DNA of 64,000 nt. Source: Mycoplasmopsis citelli. Its GTDB lineage: Bacteria > Bacillota_I > Bacilli_A > Mycoplasmatales > Metamycoplasmataceae. The stretch is taken from NCBI RefSeq assembly GCF_900660645.1, contig NZ_LR215036.1, positions 1 to 64,000 on the forward strand. Reading direction: 5' to 3'. Below are positions 19,141-33,100 of this stretch, piece by piece; position 1 is the stretch's first letter, and each line of letters begins with the position of its first letter. The notes beneath the pieces were generated by a model, which saw nothing but the letters and a program-made list of their open reading frames with translations, did not search any database and was not told the origin of the DNA. The translations under genes were made by a program, and so were the position numbers.

Positions 19141-20976
19141 ATGAGTTTTTCAAAAGAATACGAAATTATTGTTATCGGTGGCGGACACGCTGGAGTTGAG
19201 GCCGCTTTTGCAAGTGCGAATAAAGGACATAAAACTGCACTTGTGCTTTTTGATAAAAGCAGAATTGCAATGATGCCTTGCAATCCCTCAATTGGTGGCC
19301 CAGCAAAAGGAATTATTACCCGAGAAATTGATGCCCTTGGAGGAGTTCAAGGATATTTTAGTGATTTAGCAATGATTCAAATTAAAATGCTCAATGAATC
19401 TAAAGGGCCTGCAGTGCGGGCAATTCGAGCTCAAATTGATAAAGATAAATATTCACGTTTGATTTTACAAGCCGCTGAAGAGCATCCTTTTTTAGACATT
19501 CTTGAAGATACTGCTGAGGAAATTTTAGTTAATGAAGATAATATTTTCCAAGGAGTAAAGCTAGAAAATTTAGGGAATATTAAAGCTCTTAAGGGTGTTA
19601 TTACTACTGGCACTTATATGAATTCGCGCGTATTACGTGGAGAAGAAGTCAAAATTTCTGGTCCAGATAATTTAAAAACCACTCCTAAATTAAGTCAATC
19701 AATGGAAAAATTAGGATTTGTTATGCAACGACTTAAAACTGGGACTCCATGTCGGGTGTATGCTGATTCAATTGATTTTTCAAAAGTTGAAAAAGAACAG
19801 CTTGATGATACGCAACTTCATTTTTCAAATCGTTCAAATATTAAACTTGATAAACAAGTTTCTTGCTATTTAACTTATACTACCGAAAAAACTCATCAAA
19901 TCATTCGTGATAATATTCATCGTTCAGCAATGTATTCAGGACTTATTGAAGGAGTGGGTCCTAGATATTGCCCAAGTGTTGAAGATAAAATTATGCGTTT
20001 TCCAGATAAAGAACGACACCAAATTTTCTTTGAGCCTGAAACAGCTGATGGAACTATTATTTATGTTAATGGTCTTAGTACCTCACTTCCAATTGATGTT
20101 CAAGATCAAATGATTCGTTCGGTTCCAGGGTTGGAAAACGCCAGAATTCAAAAGTGAGGATATGCTATTGAATATGATGCAATTGATCCATTACAGCTTT
20201 TTCCTTCGCTAGAAACTAAAATTATCAAAGGCTTATATACTGCAGGACAAATTAATGGAACTAGTGGTTATGAAGAAGCTGCTTGTCAAGGACTTATTGC
20301 TGGAATTAATGCAGCGCTTTCTTTAGAAAACAAAATACCACTGATTTTATCTCGTTCAGAAGCTTACATCGGAGTGTTAATTGACGATTTAGTTACTAAA
20401 GGAACTAAAGAACCATATCGCATGCTCACTTCTAGAGCTGAATATCGTTTATTACTTAGAAATGACAATCCAGACTTACGTCTTGCAAAACACGGAAATG
20501 AAGTAGGACTTGTTTCCGATGAAACTTATCAAAAAATTATCGATAAATATAACCTAATTGATGCAAAAATTGAACAATTAAGTAAAGAGTTTATTTCTTC
20601 CAAAGATCCTATTGCTATTAAATACGGAATATTAAATGGAGTTTCACTTAATAAAGTTATTGCCCGTCCAGATGTTAATCCAGAAGATATTTTAGGAGAT
20701 TTTCCTTATATTTCTGAATTAACTACTAAAATTCGCTTAGATGGATATATCAAAAAACAACAATCGCATGCATCAAAAATTAGCAAGCTAGATAATTTTA
20801 AAATTCCAAGCAATATTGATTATGATAAAGTGCAAAATCTTGCTACTGAAGCACGACAAAAGCTACAAGCAATTAAACCCTTAACTATTGGCCAAGCTTC
20901 ACGTATTAGCGGAATTAATCCAGCTGATATTCAAATGCTAATGTTCCATATTCAAAGCTTTTATGGAAAAAAATAA
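19141..20976 (+). CDS. mnmG: tRNA uridine-5-carboxymethylaminomethyl synthesis protein MnmG (GidA)
   Basis: A 611-residue FAD protein that works with MnmE to modify wobble U34 of certain tRNAs. The FAD-binding Rossmann motif [14 protein letters not shown] is at residues 9-22, then [14 protein letters not shown], the family signature, and later [20 protein letters not shown]. The C-terminal helical region ([14 protein letters not shown]) mediates MnmE binding. A TGA at 20155 is Trp. The length is normal for the family. The stop overlaps the rlmH start (TAATG), so the two genes are cotranscribed. Confidence 0.96.
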
Positions 20977-21410
20977 TGAAAATTAATATTATAGCTGTTG
21001 GCTCTTTAACTAAAGAATTTCAAGTTTTATATGATGATTATGCTAAAAAACTTTCCTTTTTTACCAAAATTAATTTAATTGAAATTAGAGAACAAAAATT
21101 CAATAACGTTGAGCAAAAAATTCTCAAAGAAACTCAAATGATTTTAGAAAAGATTCCTAAAAACTCTAAAGTAATTTATTTCTCACTTCAAGGAGAGCAA
21201 GTAAGTTCTGAAGAATTTGGTAAAAACTTTTTAGAAACAGATAATGTTACCTTTGTTATCGGAGGGTCAAACGGAGTTGCTGAAGAATATTTTTCCAATA
21301 AAATTTCTTTTTCAAAAATGACTTTTCCGCATCAATTATTTAGAGTCATGTTAGTAGAACAAATTTACCGTTCTTTTAGTATTAAGCATAATATCAAATA
21401 TCATAAATAA
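20976..21410 (+). CDS. rlmH: 23S rRNA pseudouridine-1915 N3-methyltransferase RlmH
   Basis: A 144-residue SPOUT methyltransferase. It starts [16 protein letters not shown] and contains FVIGGSNGVAEEYF (the GGxxG SAM-binding knot loop) and the C-terminal signature FPHQLFRVMLVEQIYRSFSI with YHK at the end. It methylates pseudouridine 1915 of 23S rRNA. It overlaps mnmG by one base and is followed by a terminator. Confidence 0.95.
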   Translation: MKINIIAVGSLTKEFQVLYDDYAKKLSFFTKINLIEIREQKFNNVEQKILKETQMILEKIPKNSKVIYFSLQGEQVSSEEFGKNFLETDNVTFVIGGSNGVAEEYFSNKISFSKMTFPHQLFRVMLVEQIYRSFSIKHNIKYHK

Positions 21411-21441
21411 AAGTAAAATTAAAAATCAAAAAATTAATCAA

Positions 21442-21475
21442 AAATAAAGCATAAGTGTTAGGCTTATGTTTTATT
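21442..21475 (+). terminator. Terminator after mnmG-rlmH
   Basis: AAATAAAGCATAAG pairs with CTTATGTTTTATTT around a seven-base loop, with a T-rich tail. Confidence 0.7.
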
Positions 21476-21559
21476 TTTATACTTTTATTTACAATTATAG
21501 GATAAAAAAGTCATTTTTATTATTACAAAAACCCCTTGTAAAATTTTCTGAAAAAAGTT

Positions 21560-21597
<38 letters not shown>

Positions 21598-21686
21598 CTA
21601 TTGCATAAAAACTATACATATAAGTTTTAAAAATGTTCAAAATTTCTCAATAATTTAGTTCAAAAAATAACCTTTGAAAGGATATT

Positions 21687-24600
21687 ATGAAACAGTCAAA
21701 AAAATTAATTACAACCTTAGGAATTGGAGTTGGAGTTTCAGGAGTTGCTGCTTTAATTAGTGCGTCTTTAGCCTTTTCAATGCATAGTTCTTATAAAGTT
21801 AAACATGAGCAAACTTATTACTTTATGGAGCTAAAAAACCAAGTTTTAAAAACAAATAATGAATTAAAACGCTTTTCAATTACAGAAAATAATTCAAATA
21901 ACGATGAAATTAAAAGTCTCTTTAGTGAGATTGATCATGCCAATCAGCTTCTTGCTAATGAAAATTCAAGTATTGCCTTAATGCTTGAACAAAGAAATAT
22001 GTTGAAACAGCACACTCCAAAGGCTTTACTTACTGTTGCTAAAAATGCTGATGATGTCAAAAATTTAGTTACTGAATATTATTCACTAGTTAAGGATGTG
22101 GATTTTCAAAATATTATTGATATTGCTAAAGTTAATCTTATCAAAGCTATTGATTCAGGTGTAAATAAAGACTCCCTTTTAAATAACTTTTATAGTGCTA
22201 TCGATCCGCTTATTGAACAGCAGAATAATTTTTCTTTTGGTCTTGAAACTAAAATTTGAACCAATCACGAAAATTTAATTAAAGATAATTCTTCATTATT
22301 TAGTTCTCAAGAAAAAAGTGCTTTAATTTCAACTATTGATCAAATTTTATCTTTACTTTCACAACCACAATATTCTCGTGATGCAATAGTAGAGTATGAA
22401 GCAGTTTATGATAAAATTATCGAAAAACTAAGTTCAAACAAAAGTGATCAAAACAAAAATTATAATAACTTTTTGGAAAATGTTATTCGTGTAAGAAATG
22501 AAATTAACCTTATTAATATTGATAAAAGTATTAAAGATAATTTTTTAAAAAGAATTGATGATTATAAAAATCTAGCAGCTAATCCTGTTCCTACTTTAGC
22601 TCTTGATAAAGCTTCAGAAATATCATATTTAAATGATTTAGTCAATAATCAACTTGAAACACTAAATAAAGAAAATTCACAATTAGAGAAACTTTTAACC
22701 ACATTTTCTAGTTATTTAGTAAATTTAAAAAAATTTAGTAATAACCCAACAATTCAAAAACTAATTAATAATCAACTTGAAATTATTTCAAAAAAACCTC
22801 AAAATAATCCAAGCGATATTTTAAATCGTATTTCCGAGGTAATTAATTTACAAACAAGTGCTAAAAACATTCAAGATTGAATTAAAGATATTAAAAAGAA
22901 AATTAATGATTATACATTAGATAAAAGCATTAGTCACAGTGAAGCTACACATTTTAACCAACAATTAGAAAAAATTAGTAATTCAGATTATCAAAATATC
23001 AATGATTATTTACATAATTTAAATAAGCTTTCTAATAATATTTATGATAATGCTTTACTATCTGAAGTATTTAAAAATTCTCTTAGAAAACTTAATGAAC
23101 AAGTAGGCGATTCGTTAAAAAATGGACTTAATGTAAATAAAAATGCTTTATCAGAAATGTCTTTAGAAATTAATTCACTTTTAAATAATGCTCCATCAAT
23201 TAAGCAATTAAATGATGGCCTTAGAACTAAAAGTAATCAACTTAGAGAAATTAATCGTTTAGAGTTAAGAAATTGAGTAAATTTATCTGCTTCTCTTATT
23301 GATAAAGATAGCGATATTTCTGAAGATATTAAAAATAACTTAAAATATCTTAATTCTAAAGCTAGTTCTTTAATTCCAGAAAATTCAACAGCAATTCGAG
23401 AAGATTTACAATATCTTATTGGTGAATATCGCAAAGAAAAACAAAAAGCCAATATTAGTGATGGATTAGAAAAAACTTATGTTAAATATGGTGATACTAG
23501 AGCTAAAATCTATCAAATTTTTGCTCCCAATCAAGAAAAAATAACTTCAGATTTTGGGAATAAATTACTAAATCAGTCTCAAGAACTTCGTAAACAAGCA
23601 CAAATTTTTTCACAAAACCCAAATTTAAAAAACCAGCAAAAAGAAGATAAATTTATAGAAATTCAAAATCAACTTAGTACCATTGCAGCAAATGCAGAAG
23701 GCTTTAAAGAACTTGAAGAGATTGTATTCCAAGGAGATCAGGCTCTTAAATCTTCTGAAAACAAAAAATTAGAACAAGCATATTTACAGCAAGAAGAAGC
23801 AGCAATTCGAGAATTAAAAAATTCAGTTTTTGATGCTCTTGAACATGCTGGAAGTTCAAATAATTTAGAAGCTTTAAAGAGGGAATTATTAGAGGGAATC
23901 AAAACTTATAAAGAAAAACAAGCACAATACCAAAGTGGTCAAGCATTAGTAGATAATTACAAACTAATTAACGACACTTTTGCACCATACACAATTAATG
24001 GAAATCAAACTCCAACTCAGATTAAAATTTTAAATGAACTTGAAAAATATCGTCAGCAGCTTTCGGATAAAACCTTAAATAATGAACAAAGAAGCGATAT
24101 TAATGACAAAGTCGCTAACTTAATGGATGTAGTTGAAAGTGCTAAAGATTTAGAGATAACCAACAAAGGATTAAAAGCTTTAATTCACGATACTCAAAAT
24201 CAAGCTTTTGGAAACTTTAAACCCCAAGATGAGTATGATAAAGCTTCATCAATTACTAATGAAGTAGATGCTTTTTTAGAAAGTTTATTTACTTCTGTAG
24301 TAACTAAAAAAGAAATTATTGCTAAAATTGAACAAGAAAAACAGCAAAATACTAATTTAGCACTTGCTATTTCAGTTGCTTTTCTTAAAAAAACTAATCA
24401 AGAAATTCTAGCTAATAAAATTACTGATGTAAACTATAACACTATAAATCCTTATTTAGAAATTAATAATTCAATTGATAGCATCAATGTTGAAACTCAA
24501 AAAATGCTCAATAATACCAACAAAACCCAAGATCAAGTTGATGAACTTGAAAATGATATTCGCAAATACCTTAAATTAGCTGTTGCATTAAAAGAGTATG

Positions 24601-27600
24601 CATTAAAACTTCAAAGTATTAATCAAAATAACAACCCTATTGCTTATGATTTACTTTTAAAAGTGATTAACAATAAGCCTGACAGTGGCGCTTTTAAAGA
24701 TGAACCAAATAATACTTTAATTAAATTTGGAGAATCTTTAAGCATTGTTGATTTTAAAACACGGATTTTAAGTGAGCAAACTTCAAAAGCAAACATTCTT
24801 CTTGAAGTTGAAAATCAAATCAAAGAATTTGAGAAGGTATATACTGATGATGATAAAAATCGGGCTATTTTTGATCAAGCAATTGCTAATTATAATCAAA
24901 AACTTAGTGATTACAAAGCTAGATTAGGAGAGTTTTATGCTTCTTCATTTACTTTAGGAGAACTTAGAGACGAAATTGAAGCTTCAATTAAAAATGAAAA
25001 ATCAATTAGAAAGCAAATTGAAGAAGCCTGAAATGATGCTCAATCGAAAAAAACAGCAATGCAAGCTCAATACAATGCTCGAAAAAATAATGTTCAATTA
25101 ACCAACTTTACTTATACTGAAAAAGTTTTCATTGACTTTGATTCACTAGTGAATCACACCGATTCTTCAGGTAAAAAAGATACTTTAACAATTCAATTAT
25201 TTAATCAGTTAGATAAAGCTCCACTAGGATTTGCACAAGATTTATTTGTTAAAAGATCTACAGAAATAATTAACAAAATCAATACAATGAATTCATATAG
25301 CACTGAAGTTTCAAATCTTGCTCATCCAGATAATATTAAGTCATATCTTCAAAAATGAGTTCAAGCAATTAAAGATAAAGTGATTTCATTTACTGATCCA
25401 ATTAAAACCCTTGATATTCGTGAGGATAATTATAAATTATCTGCAATTAGTCTTTTATTTGATCAAGCTAAGTTGATTTTAGATTATTTAGATAAAGATT
25501 CAAAAGCTCACACTAGCCAAAAAAACTATCAAGTTCTCCAAGAACAGCATATTTTGGATAACTTTTTAGGCGAATTTAATTTTGTTTTTAATGAATTAGC
25601 AAATAAAACTAGCGAAGAATTGTACTTAAAAACTACTAATAGTATCGTTAATAGTAGAGATATTTTAAATCAAAAATATTTTGAAATTCTTTCATTTAAT
25701 GAAATTAAAGATGAGCAGCTAGCCCAAATTAACGGATATAAAACCGTTGTTTCAAATAAAATTGACACACACAATAATAGCATCGATTCTGGTTTAAAAA
25801 CTCAAATTTTAGCCAAATTAGATGAAATTACAGCAATTACCAATAGTGCAAGCACTAAGTTACAATTATTTAATAACGAAAGAACTTTAAAAACTCTTCA
25901 ACTACGTGAGGAAAGTTTAATTAATTTAGCTTTAAAAGCTTATGAAGCATCAAATTTAGTAAATACCAATCAAGCTCAAGCCCAAGAAGTTGGAAAGCAA
26001 TCAATTCTAACTTCTATTACTAATTTACACAATTCATTTAAAGATTCATATTTGACTTTATCTTCTCAAGATGTTTTAACCAAACACACTCAACTTGAAA
26101 GCAAAATTAATTTACTTAATAAATTTAAAGAAATTTATAATTTAGTTAATACTAAAAAAACTCTTGTTCCAATGACTTATCCAGATGGAACTGGTAATCA
26201 AGGGACTGCTACTGATGCAAAAACCAAAATGAGCAATTATTTTGACGCTTTAACTGCTAAGTTAAATGATAACGCTGTTGATGAATCGATAATTTCTCAA
26301 GTTGAATCTGCACTAAAATCAGTTGAAAAACTAATTAATATTCAAAAAGCTAAAATCATAATTGTCAATAATGTTAAAAATATAAGTGATTATAAAAACT
26401 TTACATATAAAAACGGAAATTCATATAATTATGGTTTTGAAGAAGATTCTAAAAAATTATCAGATACCATTTTAAAAAGTGTTCCAGAAGCAAGCAAAAT
26501 TGCATCTGAAATTGATAATTTATTAGTTCCACAATTAAACGGAGAATTTGATAATGCTTACAATTTATACGTTGCTCGCAAAAATGCTTTAGATCTTATT
26601 TATAAAGAAGAACAAAACAAAAACGGTTATAAGCATAAAGAAATTACACAGCTTTATCAAACTGGTACCAATGATGTCGATTCACAATATAGTGAATTAA
26701 AAGACAAAGCTGATGACTTTTTCCACGCTGAAGCTCAAAAAATTTCTAGCGCAACTTCAGTTGATGATGTTAATAATTATGTTAATGGTGTTATTGAAAT
26801 GGATGTGTTCTTTGGTAAATTCAAAACAATTGCTTCCACAATTAAACAAGCAAATGATGCTCTAAACACAATTGACGCAACCATTGAAAGTGATCCAAAA
26901 GTTATTGAATCAAAAAATCTTTTAAATGAACAAATTACTAAAGGAAAATCTTATTATTATACTGAAAAAGATTTTAGTAATTTAGATACAAACATTTCTG
27001 ATTTAGAAAAATATATTGCTCGTCTAAATTTAGCTGTAAATGTTGCTAAAGCTAAAAATGAAGTACAAAACTTTAACAGCAATGAAGGAAATGTTGAATT
27101 TCTAAGTGCTAGTGCTAAAACTCCACTTTTAAACATTATCAATAAGCCTTTTGAAGAATTGCAAAATAATCCTGATTTAGAAAGTAAAGAAAATTATCAA
27201 CGGCTACTTGAAAGTTACATCAATACTGATTTTAGAGTTGCTTTTGTTAATTCTAAAGCGTTGCAATTAACTATTTATAAAGCTAATTTATATTTAGTAA
27301 GCTATGAAACTCAAATTAATGCTAATGCTAATTACGAACCTCAGAATATCAAAGATTTATATGCATCTTTAAAAACTAAACTTCAACAAGCAAATAATGC
27401 ATTAAATAACATCAACCATAATGAAAATGACAAATTATCACTTATTTCTGAAGTTTATAATTCCAATGATGGAGCGTTAGATTTAATTTTACATGCTGAA
27501 AGTAGCAAACTAGAAACTCAATATGAAAAACATTTAGAATTAGAAAAATACATCACTGGAGCATATTTAGTTCAAAATGTTTCACCAAAATTAGCTGATT

Positions 27601-30119
27601 ATGAAGATGTTGCTTTAAATCCAATTAAAAATATCGATCTTTCAACCCCTGAAAAAGTAGTTGCTTTAAACAATGCCTTAGTAAATGCAAATAGTAAATA
27701 TGACGAGCAAACTTTGGCTGTTTATAAATGAGAAGCTAATCGTTACAATTCTTACAAAAGTAAATTTACTGAGTATTATGATTTTTTAAACGCACAAAAT
27801 ACAAGCGGAATTGACAAATCAGTTATTTTACAAATTTCTGGAATTAAGCAAAGTGATTTAGATGATTTTAACAATGTAGTTAATCCTCAAACTTCAGATA
27901 CTGTACATACTCAAGCAAAAGAATACGCAAATAAAGTTTCTCAAAATGACACACAACTAATTAGTTGATTAAAAAGTGTTAATTCAAATGAAGTGGTCAA
28001 AACTCTTTCGAGTGTTACTAAGGAATTTATTAACTTTTATCAAAATCTCATTTCAATTAAATCAGTCCCATCAATTTTATTAAACATTTCTAATTATCAA
28101 CAAATTAACGATGAATTAGTTGATAATAACAATATTACAAATGTTAAAAGCATTTTAAACCAAATTTTCCAAATTTCTCAAAATTTAAGCAACAAAATTA
28201 CTGAATTTACAAGTAATTTTACAAATATTTCAACCACTGTTCAAAGCGATTTAAGAAATGAAAGTGATGAATCAAATACTTCATTTGCAAGTGGAACACC
28301 AACTAATATTACCAATGCAAGAACTGAATATTTCAATAAATACAAACAAGCTATTTTAAATATAGCTCAAACTAAAGATAAACTTCAATTGTTAATCTTT
28401 GGGCAAAATGCACAAGATTTAGAGACTCTTAAAGAAATTTTACATAAATACATTGAGGGAGCAACTGGATATGACGGAAGAGCTAACATTGAAAATGTTT
28501 TAAAATATATTGCATCAACAGCACAAATTGCTCCAAATTTACCTGCAAGCAATGATCAATTTAGTGTTGTGAAAAATGAATATGAAAAAATTGCCAATCC
28601 AGCAATTGAATCAGAAAGATCGCTAAATAATCTAACAAAAGATAATGCTAGTGATTTTGATATTTATAGTGCTATTACTAAAGGATTTAATCGAGCCCTT
28701 GATTTAAAAAACTGAATGAATTTTTTAAATAATAAACTCTTGTTTTTCAATTATTTAACCGAAAGTACTAATGGGCATTTAAATTATGCAAATGTTACTG
28801 CTAAAGAAAGCACTCAGCTTGAAAAATTTTCACAAATTATTGATAATTCGACCTCTTTAACTGAAGAAGATCTTAATATTGATGGAATTACTTATAAGGT
28901 TAAAAAAATTAATGACTTTATACATGATGATGGTAGCGGAGAGATTGGAAATTTATTTGATCAATTTAATATTTTAAAAGGTAGTGATCCAATTTTTAAC
29001 AAAGATAATGTTGAAGTTTTTGTTTATAAATCATCAACTGATCCAAATGCTAAATATTTAACCTCACAATTTACCGTTGACCCTTCAATTAAAAGAGGGT
29101 ATATTAACCTTTATTTTAGGTTCAAAAAACCAACTACCATTAATGCAACAAATACTGCTTTTGATAATATTGATAATTTTGGAATGAAATTTGAAAATAT
29201 TGGAATTTCCTTTAAAACTTTAGATGAATTTGTTATTAGCAAATCCAACATCGAAAACATTAGTAAGTTAACTCAACCTCTTTTTACTGCTTCAGAAGCA
29301 GGGTGAAATAACCTGCAAGCCCCAGTAAAATTATTTGGAGCCTTTAATAAATATTCATCACTTAAAGCCAGCTTTACTTCAAAAAATTACTTTACTGAAG
29401 ATGTTGACGCTCCTATTGATGCTGTTGCATCTGGGGATACAACTTCAAGTCCAGAATTTAGAATCAAAGTTAAATTTAGTGGTTCATACAAAGGATATAC
29501 TCAAGTAGGTAATAAAATTTATTGAAAAACTTTAAACCCTTACCTTTCAACTGATAAGGGAATTCGTTTCTTAAATACTGATGCTCAAGTTAGAGGAATA
29601 ATTGATCGTGATGATAAAAATCTTTATCAATGAGACAACAAATGAAAATACATTTATAATCCTGCAAAAGATGCTGATAAGAAAATTTTATTTTTACCAA
29701 TAATTATTGGAGTTCCTGTTCAAAAAACTCAAGCTAACGGACAAGTCGAACAAGCTATTATGATTATTTCTTGACAAATTTCAAATCGTTTTGATAAAAA
29801 CCCAACTACAAATGTACAAAATATTGTTCTTGGAGATGATGATAAACTAAGATATGTTTACTTTTACAATCGTACCACTGCCGGAAAAGCAGCAAATTCT
29901 CCAGTAGTAAATTTAGATCAATTTTATGATTATGTAATGGATAAAATAAGAATGCGTGATTTTGTGGGTATTAGATTTAAAGACTTACACTTTTCTAATT
30001 TATGAAATACTGATATATACATTGGGGAAGATGGTGCAAACCAAATTAAAGGTGGAATAGGTGATGCTGATTTTTATCTTGCACTTGAGAAATTTGACAT
30101 TAAGTTCAAAATACACTAA
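21687..30119 (+). CDS. Giant coiled-coil surface protein A (2810 aa)
   Basis: One continuous frame of 2810 residues when TGA is Trp. The ATG at 21687 follows AAAGGATATT. Residues 8-32 form one hydrophobic segment (LGIGVGVSGVAALISASLAF) with no lipobox, so the protein is probably anchored by its N-terminus with the bulk outside. Residues about 40-2400 are almost entirely helix-forming, Lys/Glu/Asn/Gln-rich, with heptad-like spacing and no Cys or enzymatic motif. The last 400 residues change character (aromatic, beta-like; NVEVFVYKSSTDPN, SEAGWNN, YKGYTQVGNKIYWK) and look like a globular head. The next gene is a tandem paralog. By size and layout it recalls giant gliding/adhesion or matrix-binding proteins of mycoplasmas, but no homology to a named one can be shown here. 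Confidence 0.85.
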
Positions 30120-30132
30120 TTAAGGAGATATT

Positions 30133-33100
30133 ATGTTAAAACATATACACAAAAAAACTTTTAAAAAATCACTTATTATCACATCTTCAGCACTTGGGAG
30201 TGCTTCAGTTGCTTTAGGATTTACTTTATTTGCAATTCACTCTAATGAGAATATTAGTAATTCAAATGTTTATGGAAATTTACTTGAAAGTGAAAATCTT
30301 TTTAAATTATATGGACCTTATATTAATTCTTCAGCTAAAGATAAAAATGAAGTTATTAATGCATATAATCAAGCTAAAGAATCTTGAAAAAATAATAATG
30401 ACAATCTCCAAGAAAAATTATCTCAACTAGATAAAGCTCAGCAAACAGTATTTAATTTTTATATTAACAATCTCAGTAAATTAACTTTTTCTCCTCAGGA
30501 AACTAAGGATTTTTGAACCAAAGTTTTAAATAATCAAGAAGCTCGAATTCGTGAACTAGATTTAAAAAATCAACTCACTCAACTTAAAGAAGATCATTCA
30601 GTTAAATTTTTTGAAGTAATTAATAGTGCCAGTGATGCTGAAAAACAAAAGTATTTAAGCATGCTATCAGAAGAAATTTCCAAATTTGTTAAATCGCAAA
30701 ACAATATTTTAGATCCGTTTATTAAATTGCTCGAAACAACTGCAAATAAAGTGGATACTATTCCTTTTAAAGGACTTAAAAAAGATGTTTCAACTTCTTT
30801 AACTCCATTATATTCACGCATTATCAGCAATTCTATTCACTTAAACGATATTCAGATAGCTTCGCAAGACACTCAAAAAGAAGTAGCTAAACTTGATGTG
30901 ATTTTGCAAAATTCCCAAAGTGAAATTAATGAAATCCAGCAATATTTAAAATTAATTAATCCTTATACTGAAAATACTGCTTATAATAACACCGAAAAAA
31001 ACAATGTTAAAAATTTTATTAATTCAACTCAGATTAATTTAAATATCGCCTCAACTAAAGCTGATATAAATCAAATTCGTAATAGTGTAGTTACCTTTTA
31101 TCAACAAATTTCAGATGAGAAAAAATCGCTTTTAGAAATTAAAGGGGTAATTAGCGACTTAAATACTTATTTTGATAAATTTGATTTGTCATTAAATTTT
31201 TATAAAAAAACTCTTGCTCAAGCCATTTCGAAAAGTCTTCAAATTGATAACAAAAAAGATCTCATTAGCACTAAAGCGGAGCTTTTTAGCGTTTTTTATA
31301 CTTTAAAGTTTGTTAATGAATTAATAAATGATTTTAAAAGCAAGCTCAAGCAAGCTCAAGAAAATAAGATTATTTCTCAAAAAAGAGCTATTATTTTGCA
31401 ATCACAAGCAGATTCCATTATTTCTAAAAAAGTATCAATTAAAGATCTTGCAAATCAATTGTTTAGTTTTTATAATAAAGAAAATACTGAGTTAAACAAT
31501 TTATCTTATTTAAATAATGAATTAAAATTACTTCAAAACCAAATTCTTGAAGTTAAAAAACTTAAATTTACCAGTGAAGATATTCAAAATCAGCTTTCTG
31601 AACTATATAATCAAGTAATTAAAACCTATTCTAGCGATGTAACTTCAACTTATTTAACTACCGTTAAAAACAAACTTAATGAATCATTAAGATTAGTTTT
31701 TAAAACAAATTTAAAACAATTAATTGACCAAATGGATGATAAAATTAAGTCCTTAAAAAATCTTAATGTTAACATTAATGAATCAATTCTTTTAGAAGCA
31801 CAAAACTTAAATAAGATCGCTTCTCCAATGATTATAGATTTTGATCCTGTTCCTACAGCCACATTAATTGAGCAAATTAAAAAATATAATGTAAAATTAC
31901 AAAATTTAGTTAATGCTTATAATCAAAGTGATGTTGAACAATTTTCTGAATTTGCCGATCATTATTTAAAAACAGTCTTTTCAAATAATGATGATACTTA
32001 TGTTCCAACTGAAAATGAACAAAAACGAAGCAATTTATATGACGAATATAAAAAGCGTCTTGATGAATTAAGAAAATTAATTAATTCTGGAAACGGAAAT
32101 CCGGATTTGGTTGAAAAAATTGAGCAACTTTCTGCTAAATTGCGAAATTTAACTGAAACTGGAAATAATTTTAGACAATTATCACACTTAGATCAAAGTG
32201 CCTTAGATGCCTTAGCACAAATTCAAAGCGGAAATAATTCCTTAGCTTTGAAACCTTATACTGATAAAATTACTCAAATTCATAATTCCTTAAGCACTTT
32301 ATATCAAAATCCAAGCGTTACAAATGAACAAATTCAAGCGGTAATAAATAATTTAAATAAAACCTTAAAAGAACTAAATAATGCCAATATTAATTCGCTT
32401 TTAAATGCTAAAGTTCAAGAGCTTAAAACAAAAATTGATCAATCTTATGGAAATGAACTATCTTCACCAGGAGCTAAAGTAATTTTAAAACAATACAACC
32501 AGCTCCTTGAAGATATTAAAGATCCTCTCGCAAAACAAAAAAGCAATCTTTTAATTGAACGAGGAACTAAATTAAGTTCAATTACTCCACTGCTTTTTGA
32601 AGCTGAAGCAAACAAAAAGAAACTACGCAATATTATTGCTGAAAAAGTTGGTGCTAAATATAGTTTTAATAAAACATCCAAAGCAATTGAAAATGCTCGT
32701 AGTGAAATTGCTAACATTGATAATTTGATCATTGAATTAAATGATCCCAAAAATATCCCAAATGTAGTTGCTTTTGAAAATGCTAAGGATCAATTATTAG
32801 CACGAGGAAATGAAATTTTACTTGCTTATGAACAAGATAAAATTGTAAAAATTAATCAAAACATACAAAATACCGGACAAAAAGGTAGCGGAAGTGCAAA
32901 TACTAATTACTCATTTTTACTTGAAAAAGTTAATAATTTTGCTTCAGTAAAACAAAATGAATTACAGCTTCTTCAAGCTAGTAGTGCTGCTAATAAATTA
33001 GAAACTTTAGAACCACTTGCTCTTGTTTCTGGAGAATTGTTAAAACTTTATAATGATTATAATGTAGGTTTAACTTCAGCTATATCTCAATATATTGATT